A stretch of DNA of 64,000 nt from Paenarthrobacter nicotinovorans (GTDB lineage: Bacteria; Actinomycetota; Actinomycetes; Actinomycetales; Micrococcaceae). Below the pieces are notes generated by a model. It did no database searches and was not told where the DNA came from. It saw only the letters and a list, made by a program, of their open reading frames with translations. Of this stretch, positions 8,251-16,003 are shown in pieces. Position 1 is the first letter of the stretch; every line of letters begins with the position of its first letter. Location of the stretch: assembly GCF_021919345.1 (NCBI RefSeq), contig NZ_CP089293.1:3782001-3846000 (forward strand). Reading direction: 5' to 3'. The position numbers and the translations under genes are program-made.

Positions 8251-9738
8251 CTACTGGAGCGTTGCCGTCAATCTGGCCACGTTATCCACATACTTGGCCA
8301 ACGGGGGCCGGTCCATCCAGTCGTCCAGCATAAGCTCACGGGATACCTCGCGGTACGTGGATTCCACGGCCCGCATGAGGTTCACGGTCTCGGAGCCCAG
8401 CAGCATCACCGAGACCTCCATGTTGAGGGAGAAGGAGCGCATGTCCATGTTGCTGGAACCGAGAACCGCCACCTCGTCATCAATGGTGAAATGCTTGGCA
8501 TGGAGGACGTATGGCGCGCGGTAGAGATAGATGCGCACCCCTGCATTCAGCAGCGCCTCGTAGTAGGAGCGCTGGGCGTGGTGCACCAGGAACTGGTCGC
8601 CCTTCTCCGAGACGAACAACTCCACGTCCACCCCCCGCTGGGCGGCAGTGGTGATGGCGTACAGCAAGGAATCATCGGGGACGAAGTACGGGCTGCAGAT
8701 TGAAATCCGGTGCTGCGCCGAGTAGATCAACGTGTTGAAGAGCCGCAGGTTGTTCTCTGTCGCGAACCCCGGGCCGCTGGGCACAACCTGTGCGGTGACC
8801 TGGCCGGGGGACGGCAACGCCGGCAGGCGCAGCTGGTCCTCCAGGGACTCGTCCGTTTCGCTGAGCCAGTCCGTCGCGAAGACCACGTTGAGGGTGGGGA
8901 CGATCGGGCCTTCAAGCCTGGACATGAGCTCAACCCATTTGCGTCCCACCTTGTGGTGCTTGGGGTTGTTGTAGGACGGCTCAATGAGGTTCTGCGAACC
9001 GGTGAATGCCACCTGTCCGTCGATCACCATGATCTTGCGGTGGTTCCTCAAGTCCGGACGCCGCCATTGGCCGTGGATGGGCAGCAGGGGCAGCATGCGC
9101 TTCCACTGGATCTTGCCCGCTTTGAGCCTGCGGATCAGGCGGCGGTAGCCCTTGACGCGCAACGTTCCAATGTGGTCGAAGAGGAGCCGCACAGTGACGC
9201 CCCGCTCAGCCGCTTTCTCCAGCTCAGTCAGGAGCTCATCAGTCACGGAGTCACTGCTCATGATGTAGAACTCGGCGTTGATGTAATTCTTGGCGTCCCT
9301 GACGGCCTCGGCCATGGCCTTAATGGACTCGTGGTAGCCGGGGATCAGCTCCACCTTGTTGCCATCCACCATGGGCAGCGAGCCCAGCCTGTGGTTAAGC
9401 TCCCCGGCCGACTTCACCCACTCGGGTCCGGAGTAGACGCTCACCGGATCCGAAAGATCGGAGGTCACGGCACGGACGCGGCGGTTGACTTCTTCCTGCT
9501 GCTCCCGCCTGCGCTTGGAAAGTTTGAAATTGCCAAACAACAGGAACAGGACGAAGCCCACGGATGGGATGAGGAACACAGCCAAAAGCCATGCCATGGC
9601 CGTCGTGGGACGGCGATTGCCGGGAATGATACCCAGCAGGACGATCCGCATGATGACTTCCGCGATGGCCCACGCACCCAGCAACCAGGTCCACTCCTGG
9701 CCAAACGGAAAAGGAAAGAGCACCTGACAAACCCCCAC
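8251..9738 (-). CDS. cls: Cardiolipin synthase (phospholipase D family)
   Basis: A 495-residue protein with two N-terminal membrane helices (WLLGAWAIAEVIMRIVLLG; AMAWLLAVFLIPSVGFVLFLLFG) and two HKD phospholipase D motifs: HRKIMVID near residue 231 and HAKHFTID near residue 412, each followed by GSQN or GSSN. It makes cardiolipin at the cytoplasmic membrane by phosphatidyl transfer. The start codon is GTG at 9738 with no clear Shine-Dalgarno; a second GTG six codons in is an alternative. It lies on the opposite strand between pabB and pabC and has no operon partner. Confidence 0.92.
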   Translation of the reverse strand: MGVCQVLFPFPFGQEWTWLLGAWAIAEVIMRIVLLGIIPGNRRPTTAMAWLLAVFLIPSVGFVLFLLFGNFKLSKRRREQQEEVNRRVRAVTSDLSDPVSVYSGPEWVKSAGELNHRLGSLPMVDGNKVELIPGYHESIKAMAEAVRDAKNYINAEFYIMSSDSVTDELLTELEKAAERGVTVRLLFDHIGTLRVKGYRRLIRRLKAGKIQWKRMLPLLPIHGQWRRPDLRNHRKIMVIDGQVAFTGSQNLIEPSYNNPKHHKVGRKWVELMSRLEGPIVPTLNVVFATDWLSETDESLEDQLRLPALPSPGQVTAQVVPSGPGFATENNLRLFNTLIYSAQHRISICSPYFVPDDSLLYAITTAAQRGVDVELFVSEKGDQFLVHHAQRSYYEALLNAGVRIYLYRAPYVLHAKHFTIDDEVAVLGSSNMDMRSFSLNMEVSVMLLGSETVNLMRAVESTYREVSRELMLDDWMDRPPLAKYVDNVARLTATLQ

Positions 9739-9810
9739 GGTTCATGGACAACAGTGACCACAGCCTATCCGGCAAAGTCATCAGCGGTGGCCCCGCACTA
9801 AGCTGGGACC

Positions 9811-10752
9811 ATGACTTCAGCAGCCCCCACGGTCCTCGTTTTCCTGGACCCCGCCTTCGAAAACGGCCGAATTGCCGATTCCAGCCAACCGCAGCTCATG
9901 GCCACGGACCTGGGAGCTACACGCGGAGATGGCGTGTTCGAATCACTCCTGGCTGTCCAGGGCCGGCCCCGGAAAGTCCAGGCACACCTGAACAGGCTGG
10001 CCGGTTCTGCAGCAGCTTTGGACCTGACGCTGCCCGATCAGGACGCCTGGCGGCGGGCCATCGAAACGGCCATCACGGAATTCCGCAGCACCCACCCTGC
10101 GCCCACGCCTGAGGAGGACGAGGTTGTGGTCAAACTCATCGTCACCCGCGGTGTTGAAGGTGCGGCGAGCCCCACATGCTGGGTACAGGCTTCGCCCTCA
10201 CCTGCGGGCAGTCGCCGGCAGCGCGAGACGGGCATCGACGTCGTGCTTCTGGACCGCGGCTTCGACACCGAAGCCGGCGAGCGCGCGCCATGGCTGTTGC
10301 TCGGTGCCAAAACACTTTCCTATGCCGTCAACATGGCCGCACTGCGCTACGCGCATAAGCAAGGCGCCGACGACGCGATCTTCACCTCGACCGACGGCCG
10401 CGTCCTGGAAGGGCCGACGTCCACCGTGCTGCTGGCGCACCTTGAAGAAGTGGACGACGGCGCGGGTTCCGTCAGGACTGTTCGCCGCCTGATTACACCG
10501 CAGCTGGACAGCGGCATCCTTCCGGGAACCTCGCAGGGTGCGCTGTTCGCGGCAGCCAAGGCCGCCGGCTGGGAACTTGGCTACGGTCCACTGGAGCCGC
10601 AAGACTTGTTCGACGCCGACGCCGTGTGGCTCATCTCGAGTATTCGCTTGATCGCTCCGGTGAACCACATCAACGGCAAGGAAGTCGGCACACCCGCCAT
10701 CCGAAAGCAGCTCACAGCCGAGCTGAACGAATTGTTCGCGGGTATCGAATAG
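9811..10752 (+). CDS. pabC: Aminodeoxychorismate lyase-like PLP enzyme (class IV)
   Basis: A 313-residue fold-type IV PLP enzyme (branched-chain aminotransferase/ADC lyase/D-amino acid transaminase family). GDGVFESLLAVQGRPRKVQAHLNRL is the usual N-terminal arginine-rich substrate region; the PLP lysine is in LGAKTLSYAVNMAALRYA near residue 166; VLEGPTSTVLL and ITPQLDSGILPGTSQGALF bind the phosphate. The pabB gene 1.6 kb upstream supports 4-amino-4-deoxychorismate lyase, giving p-aminobenzoate and pyruvate. A D-amino acid or branched-chain aminotransferase cannot be excluded on sequence alone. Confidence 0.8.
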   Translation: MTSAAPTVLVFLDPAFENGRIADSSQPQLMATDLGATRGDGVFESLLAVQGRPRKVQAHLNRLAGSAAALDLTLPDQDAWRRAIETAITEFRSTHPAPTPEEDEVVVKLIVTRGVEGAASPTCWVQASPSPAGSRRQRETGIDVVLLDRGFDTEAGERAPWLLLGAKTLSYAVNMAALRYAHKQGADDAIFTSTDGRVLEGPTSTVLLAHLEEVDDGAGSVRTVRRLITPQLDSGILPGTSQGALFAAAKAAGWELGYGPLEPQDLFDADAVWLISSIRLIAPVNHINGKEVGTPAIRKQLTAELNELFAGIE

Positions 10753-11004
10753 CGGTCCGCCCTGGGGGCGTCTGCCAAGGATGCTCCGCTTGGAACCTAG
10801 CAGGTCGCAAGTAGAGTAATTGCTCGCATGACTCAATGATAAGGAACTCTTGGCCTCAGCCATGAGCAAATTGTGCGTCCAATCGCATTTCTTATCCTCC
10901 TTGAAATGGTCATTCGTCATGTGATGAATCTTGTTCTCGTGTTAGTTGGATCACGTCCGACTGCCACTACTTCAGACTTTGCTGGCTAACTTCCCGGAGG
11001 GAAT
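10753..11004. other. Non-coding gap with a minus-strand mini-ORF
   Basis: This 252-bp stretch precedes the amino acid permease and is locally AT-rich relative to its neighbours. On the minus strand a very strong Shine-Dalgarno (AAGGAGG, 10896-10902) sits 7 nt before an ATG at 10888 opening a 10-codon frame, MRLDAQFAHG, that stops at 10856. On the plus strand CCCGGAGGGAATATG gives the permease start. No riboswitch or terminator was recognised. Confidence 0.4.
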
Positions 11005-12459
11005 ATGGGACTCAGCTCCCCCACAAAAGCCGAAGCATCGGCAACCGAGGCGCAGTCCGCAACTGCCGCCTCACCATCAGGACTCCGCCGGTCCATGGAG
11101 GCCCGGCACCTGGTCATGATCGCCATGGGCGGTGTCATCGGTTCAGGCCTCTTCGTCAGTTCCGGCTACACCATCGCCACCGCCGGCCCCCTGGGCGCGG
11201 TGCTTGCCTTCCTGATCGGCGCCGTCGTGGTGTATCTCGTGATGGCCTGCCTCGGGGAACTCGCTGTTGCGTTCCCCGTCTCGGGCGCATTCCACATCTA
11301 TGCCGCCCGCACCATCGGACCCGCCACGGGCTTCGCCACGGCGTGGCTGTACTGGCTCTGCTGGGCCGTGGCCCTTGGTTCGGAATTCACCGCGGCCGGG
11401 CTGCTCATGCAACGGTGGTTCCCGGGCGTGGATGTCTGGATCTGGTGTTTCGTTTTCGCAACAGTCCTCTTCACCCTGAACGCCATTTCATCGCGCGTCT
11501 TTGGGGAATCGGAGTTCTGGTTCGCGCTCATCAAGGTCGCCGCCGTCGTCGGCCTCATCATCCTGGGCGGCGCCGCGCTTACCGGATTCCACCCCCTTGC
11601 AACGGGCGACTACCCCACGTTCGGCGAGAACTTCAGCACCCCTGACGGGCTCTTCCCGAACGGCTTCACGGGAGTCTTTGTCACGTGCCTGGCCGTCTTC
11701 TATGCCTTCTCCGGTTCCGAACTGATCGGTGTTGCAGCTGGTGAGACCGCCAACCCCGGCGCGAACATCCCCAAGGCAATGCGAACCACAGTGATCCGCC
11801 TGATGATCTTCTTCGTTGGTGCCATCACGGTGATCGCGGCAACCATCCCGTACGAAAAAGTCAGCGTGGACGAGAGCCCGTTCGTCACCGTCTTCTCCAT
11901 GCTCGGCATCCCGTACGCGGCGGACATCATGAACTTCGTGATCATCACGGCGTTGCTTTCGGCCGGAAACTGCGGCCTCTTCTCCTGTGCCCGCATGCTG
12001 TTCTCGCTGGCCGACGAAGGCCACGCACCCCAGGTCTTCAAGAAGCTCACCAAGCGCGGCATCCCGCTGGTTGCCCTCTGCGTGAGCATGCTCGGCGGTC
12101 TCGCCTCGCTGATCAGCAGCGTCGTTGCGCCGGCTACCGTTTACCTGGTGCTCGTTTCCGTGGCCGGCTTTGCGACGGTAGGTGTGTGGATGTCGATCGT
12201 GGCTTCACACTTCATCTACCGGAGGACGTTCGTGAGGAACGGTGGCGACGTCAACACTCTGCCGTACAAAGCGCCGCTGTTCCCGCTGGTGCCGATCCTC
12301 GCATTCGCCTTGTGCGTTGTGTCGTTGATCGGCATCGCGTTCGATCCCAACCAAGTGGCGGCCCTCCTGTTCGGAGTGCCCTTCGTGGGTGCCTGCTACG
12401 CGTTCTTCTACTTCAAGTACGGACGCCGCCGCTCGCTCAAAAAGGCCGTCAACTCCTAG
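11005..12459 (+). CDS. Amino acid permease (APC superfamily, AAT family)
   Basis: A 484-residue, roughly 12-helix transporter of the amino acid-polyamine-organocation superfamily. The family signature is at the N-terminus: SMEARHLVMIAMGGVIGSGL, then SGYTIATAGPLGAVLAFLIG, and later FYAFSGSELIGVAAGET with NPGANIPKAMR. This is the pattern of proton-coupled permeases for neutral, aromatic or basic amino acids such as GABA, lysine or proline. The start is well supported by CCCGGAGGGAAT before the ATG. It stands alone, with a strong terminator 30 bp after its stop, so neighbours give no hint of substrate. Confidence 0.9.
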   Translation: MGLSSPTKAEASATEAQSATAASPSGLRRSMEARHLVMIAMGGVIGSGLFVSSGYTIATAGPLGAVLAFLIGAVVVYLVMACLGELAVAFPVSGAFHIYAARTIGPATGFATAWLYWLCWAVALGSEFTAAGLLMQRWFPGVDVWIWCFVFATVLFTLNAISSRVFGESEFWFALIKVAAVVGLIILGGAALTGFHPLATGDYPTFGENFSTPDGLFPNGFTGVFVTCLAVFYAFSGSELIGVAAGETANPGANIPKAMRTTVIRLMIFFVGAITVIAATIPYEKVSVDESPFVTVFSMLGIPYAADIMNFVIITALLSAGNCGLFSCARMLFSLADEGHAPQVFKKLTKRGIPLVALCVSMLGGLASLISSVVAPATVYLVLVSVAGFATVGVWMSIVASHFIYRRTFVRNGGDVNTLPYKAPLFPLVPILAFALCVVSLIGIAFDPNQVAALLFGVPFVGACYAFFYFKYGRRRSLKKAVNS

Positions 12460-12488
12460 CGCCGCGGATTCCTGACCCTGTTGGGATG

Positions 12489-12535
12489 CAGATCAGCCCT
12501 TGGACAACTCTTTCGGTTGCCCAGGGGCTGATCTG
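12489..12535 (+). terminator. Strong hairpin after the amino acid permease
   Basis: CAGATCAGCCC pairs with GGGCTGATCTG around a 17-25 nt loop region containing further TTGG/CCAG pairing. It lies directly after the permease and before a convergent gene; no long T-run follows, so it may act in both directions or with Rho. Confidence 0.65.
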
Positions 12536-12605
12536 TTGTGGAAGGTCGACGGCGGACCTCACCCCGCCTGCGCACAATCACTCGCCGCGGCTGATGGCAT
12601 TGGGT

Positions 12606-13088
12606 CTACTTCTTGTTTGCCCGCACCGGGTGCTCGCTCAGAATTGACAGCCTGTTGAAAGCGTTGATTCCAATTGCCGCCATGCAGAGGACACTGATCT
12701 GTTCGTCACTGTAGTGCTGACGCGCCACGGCAAACAGTTCCGGGCTGGGACGGGAGGTACTCATGCGGGTAATCTGCTCCGCGATCTCCATGGCGACCAC
12801 CTCGCTGGGTTCGAACAACTGCACTTCCTTGTACACAGCCACCAATGACAGGCGCTGCTCCGTCTCGCCGTACTTCAGTGCCCGACGGTGGTGGAGATCC
12901 AAACAGAACGCGCACCCGTTGATCTGCGAACACAGGTAATTGATCAGTTCGAGGGTCCGGCGCGGGATCCCGAGCCGGTCAGCTTCGTCAACGAGTTGCT
13001 GCGAATAGTGGCTGAGCGTCGCGTAGAGGTCCGGTTGCTGCTTATCGAGATAACCGGCCAGCCGCGGTTTTGTTTCCTGTTCAGGCAT
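12606..13088 (-). CDS. AhpD-like carboxymuconolactone decarboxylase-family protein
   Basis: A 160-residue alkylhydroperoxidase AhpD-like protein. The redox motif is complete: C59-A-F-C62 followed by H66 in QINGCAFCLDLHHRRALKYGE, the pattern of thiol peroxidases that reduce peroxides through a Cys pair and a proton-relay histidine. The C-terminal half (QHYSDEQISVLCMAAIGINAFNRL) matches the family's second helical region. It stands alone; the 32-bp tandem repeat at 13125 lies in its upstream region. The reducing partner is unknown. Confidence 0.88.
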   Translation of the reverse strand: MPEQETKPRLAGYLDKQQPDLYATLSHYSQQLVDEADRLGIPRRTLELINYLCSQINGCAFCLDLHHRRALKYGETEQRLSLVAVYKEVQLFEPSEVVAMEIAEQITRMSTSRPSPELFAVARQHYSDEQISVLCMAAIGINAFNRLSILSEHPVRANKK

Positions 13089-13124
13089 GTTTGGAGCTTA
13101 ACGCACCGCGCTCGGAGAGCTTAA

Positions 13125-13395
13125 GTGAGCAAGCGTCACAGCCAAGCACGCGGAACGTGAGCAAGCGTCACAGCCAAGCACGCGGAACGTGAGCAAGCGT
13201 CACAGCCAAGCACGCGGAACGTGAGCAAGCGTCACAGCCAAGCACGCGGAACGTGAGCAAGCGTCACAGCCAAGCACGCGGAACGTGAGCGAGCGTCACA
13301 GCCAAGCACGCGGAACGTGAGCGAGCGTCACAGCCAAGCACGCGGGATGTGAGCAAGCGTCACAGCCAAGCACGCGGAACGTGAGGGAGGGTCAC
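13125..13395. repeat. Tandem array of eight 32-bp units plus a partial ninth
   Basis: Units begin at 13125, 13157, 13189, 13221, 13253, 13285, 13317 and 13349, each starting GTGAGC(A/G)AGCGTCACAG and ending CACGCGGAAC; a diverged ninth start at 13381 contains the stop codon of the next gene. Differences are few (GCAAGCG or GCGAGCG, one GGGAT for GGAAC), so the array grew recently. Each unit has GTGA-N7-TCAC dyad symmetry. With no spacers it is not CRISPR, and 32 is not a multiple of three, so it is not coding. It fills the 303-bp gap upstream of the AhpD-like gene. Confidence 0.95.
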
Positions 13396-14444
13396 TCCGG
13401 GGTGTCGGCGGCCAGGCGGATGCCGTTCTCGGCCAGCCATACGGGATTGAAGGCCTTGCTCAGGTAGTTGGTGCCGGCGTCGGGCGCTATGGCTACCACC
13501 ACCGAACCGTGAGGCGCGGCGCGGGCCACGCGCACTGCCGCCGCGACAGCGAGACCGGACGACGGCCCCAGCGCGAGCCCTTCTTCGTCAAGAAGCCGAT
13601 GGACCGTGCTGTAGACCTCGTCGTTGGGGATCCGGAGGAAGCGGTCAACGATGGAGCGGTCGAAGATCTTGGGCCACTCTGACTGCGGCCAGGAGTTGCC
13701 GACGCCGTCCACCAGGATTTCGGCGGGATGACCCCCGCTGTACGCGGATCCGTAGGGGTCTGCACCTACCACTTCAACGTGCCCGCCCGGCCTTGAGGCT
13801 GCCACCTGTTCCTTCAAATACCGCCCGTTGCCGCTGATGGTCCCGCCCGTACCGATGCCGGCCACGAAATGCGTCACCAGCCCACCCGTCTGTTCCCAGA
13901 TCTCCGGCCCCGTGGTCTCGTAATGTGCCAAAGGATTGGCCGGATTGTCGAACTGCATGGGCCGCCAGGCGCCGGGTGTTTCGGCGGTAATCCGGGCGGC
14001 CACGGCTCGCGCGTTCTCCGGAGACTCGGACGGCGCGTTCCAATCCGTCAGGATCACCCGCGCGCCATAGTTGTGCAGCGCAGCGAGTTTTTCCTCGGAA
14101 ATGGTGTCGCCCGTGACCACCACCACCGGGTGGCCCGTGAGGTGCCCGATCAGCGCCAGCCCGATCCCGGTGTTACCGGACGTGCTCTCCACAATGGTGG
14201 CCCCCGGCCTCAGCTCCCCCGAGCGCTCGGCCGCCCGCACCATACTTAGTGCCGTGCGGTCCTTGATGGAACCACCGGGGTTCTCGGACTCCAGCTTGAC
14301 GTGGATGACACTGCCGAGCCCGCGGCTGAAGTTCTCCAGCTTGACCAGCGGAGTGTTCCCCACCTTTTCCAGGACCGAGGCGTCGAGACCATCAAGACCC
14401 CCGGGCAGTGCATGCAACCCATGCTTACGGGTGGCCGTGCTCAT
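13392..14444 (-). CDS. Cysteine-synthase-like PLP enzyme, unknown substrate
   Basis: A 350-residue fold-type II PLP enzyme of the cysteine synthase/cystathionine beta-synthase family. The PLP lysine is K61 in NPGGSIKDRTA; ESTSGNTGIGLALI binds the carboxylate and GIGTGGTISGNGRYLK the phosphate. Residues 1-27 form an extra N-terminal stretch before VGNTPLVKL. It catalyses beta-replacement or beta-elimination on a serine- or cysteine-type substrate, but the neighbours make ordinary cysteine synthesis unlikely: it is the last gene of an operon after a flavin monooxygenase and a HAL-like lyase, with a 4-nt ATGA overlap with the lyase. The real reaction is unknown. Confidence 0.82.
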   Translation of the reverse strand: MSTATRKHGLHALPGGLDGLDASVLEKVGNTPLVKLENFSRGLGSVIHVKLESENPGGSIKDRTALSMVRAAERSGELRPGATIVESTSGNTGIGLALIGHLTGHPVVVVTGDTISEEKLAALHNYGARVILTDWNAPSESPENARAVAARITAETPGAWRPMQFDNPANPLAHYETTGPEIWEQTGGLVTHFVAGIGTGGTISGNGRYLKEQVAASRPGGHVEVVGADPYGSAYSGGHPAEILVDGVGNSWPQSEWPKIFDRSIVDRFLRIPNDEVYSTVHRLLDEEGLALGPSSGLAVAAAVRVARAAPHGSVVVAIAPDAGTNYLSKAFNPVWLAENGIRLAADTPE

Positions 14445-16003
14445 GGCGTCGCCTCCTCTGTTTCAGTGAAAAGCTGATCCACGGCTTCGCGCAGCACCGT
14501 CCGCGAGCGCTCCACCAGGTCCGGCGCCGACGGCCGGTCCGCCAACACATCAGCAAGCCGGCCCGCCACCAGCCCGGTCCCGTTGCCGAGCGGCTGTGCA
14601 GCTTCGGCTTCCAGCAGGAGGTAGGAAGCCGTGAGGGACTCGATGGCCAGGAGCTTCTCCGCGGCATCAATCGACTTCTCCAGCTGTTGCAAGGCCAGCG
14701 GAGCAAGCGTCGAGTGGTCCTCGATGTCGGCTGAGAGCGTGGGCGCGCCGAGGGTTGCCGGCGCTGCCAGGAATTTGAGTTCGGCCAACAGTCCGGCCGC
14801 GGAATACCAGAGCAGCCCGGGCAGCTCCTCCTGAATCAAGGCAGACGCCGCACCGGGCGCGGAGGACGCCGCTGCCAGGTGCCTCGCCCGGATGGCCCGC
14901 TGCGGTGGATACAGCTTGGCGATCCGCCGCTCGCTGGAAATCCCCACGTGCGCCAATCCCAACCGCAGGCTTTCGAAGGACAACGCCAGCTGCATGGGTT
15001 GGAAGTTCCCGCCGGACACCATCGTTCCCGACTCCACATCGACCAACGGGTTGTCTCCCCGGCCGTTCAGCTCCACTTCCAGGCCCGAACGCAACTGCGC
15101 CACCAAGAACCGGAACGCCCCGTGGGTCTGCGGTGCAGCCCGGAAGGACAACGCGTCCTGTACCGACGCTTCCCTGCGGACATCCTCCAGCCAGCCACCG
15201 CTGAGAAGCCGTCGAACAGCGGCGGCCGAGTCCCGCTGGCCGTCAACCGCCTTGGCCGCTTGGATGGCCGGCGAAAAGGGACTGAGGTTTCCGCCGCCGT
15301 CGTACCTTGCGATCGCCTCCAGCGACAATGAAAGCGCGACGTCGGCGAGCCGGGCCAGGTGCTGCAGGCGCACCAAGGCGAGGGCTCCCGCGCCCACGGA
15401 GTAGGCATTGGCGCTCACCAGGGCCAAGGCCTCTCCGGCAGCAGGTTGCAGGGCTTGCAGGCCGGCGTCCGCGAGGGCTTTGGCGCCGGGCACCAGCATG
15501 CCGGAGGCGTCGAACGCTTCCCCCTCGCCCAGGGCTACGGCAGCGACGGCGGCCAGCTGGGTCAGGTCGGAGGAACCCACGGACCCTTCGCGCGGGATGG
15601 CGGGGTAGACGCCGCGGTTGAGCAGTTCGGCATAGAACCCGGCGGTCCCGGCACGAACCCCGGAGCCGCCCCGGCTGAACCCGACAAGCCGGGCCAGGAT
15701 CACTGCGCGCGCTGCGGCACGATCCAGATACGGGCCTACGCCGCTGTTGTGATACCTGATGACCTGCACCTGGTAGGCGAGGAGGGACTTCTCCTCCACA
15801 GCAGTGTCCCGGCCTGACCCTAGAAGGGTATTCAGGCCGTAGACCCGTTGACCGGAGGCGGCCGCCTCCTCCACGATCTCCCTTCCCCGTCCGATCAAAT
15901 TCAACGCTTCTTGGTTGAGTTCCACGTGAAACGTCGGATCCGCAGCCGCTTCCGCCACAGCCAACGCGGAGATGGGGCCCGTCCCGATGGTGAAAATGCC
16001 CAT
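14441..16003 (-). CDS. HAL/PAL-like lyase lacking the MIO-forming motif
   Basis: A 520-residue homologue of histidine/phenylalanine ammonia-lyases. Family landmarks are visible: VYGLNTLLGSG with Tyr55, YHNSGVG with His85, AAPQTHGAF, and DNPLVDVESGTMVSGGNFQP. In active HALs the motif GSVGASGDL cyclises Ala-Ser-Gly to the electrophile MIO; here residues 140-147 read GSVGSSDL, so Ala is Ser and Gly is missing. The MIO-side asparagine motif (LALINGTQ in HAL) reads LALVSANA. Ammonia release by the MIO route should therefore be impossible; the protein may eliminate another leaving group or be non-catalytic. It overlaps both neighbours by 1-4 nt. MIO-less homologues exist, but I cannot assign this one. 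Confidence 0.82.
   Translation of the reverse strand: MGIFTIGTGPISALAVAEAAADPTFHVELNQEALNLIGRGREIVEEAAASGQRVYGLNTLLGSGRDTAVEEKSLLAYQVQVIRYHNSGVGPYLDRAAARAVILARLVGFSRGGSGVRAGTAGFYAELLNRGVYPAIPREGSVGSSDLTQLAAVAAVALGEGEAFDASGMLVPGAKALADAGLQALQPAAGEALALVSANAYSVGAGALALVRLQHLARLADVALSLSLEAIARYDGGGNLSPFSPAIQAAKAVDGQRDSAAAVRRLLSGGWLEDVRREASVQDALSFRAAPQTHGAFRFLVAQLRSGLEVELNGRGDNPLVDVESGTMVSGGNFQPMQLALSFESLRLGLAHVGISSERRIAKLYPPQRAIRARHLAAASSAPGAASALIQEELPGLLWYSAAGLLAELKFLAAPATLGAPTLSADIEDHSTLAPLALQQLEKSIDAAEKLLAIESLTASYLLLEAEAAQPLGNGTGLVAGRLADVLADRPSAPDLVERSRTVLREAVDQLFTETEEATP

Noticed and set aside
13125..13395. Possible CRISPR array
   Set aside because: Units are contiguous without unique spacers, and no cas gene is present in the window.
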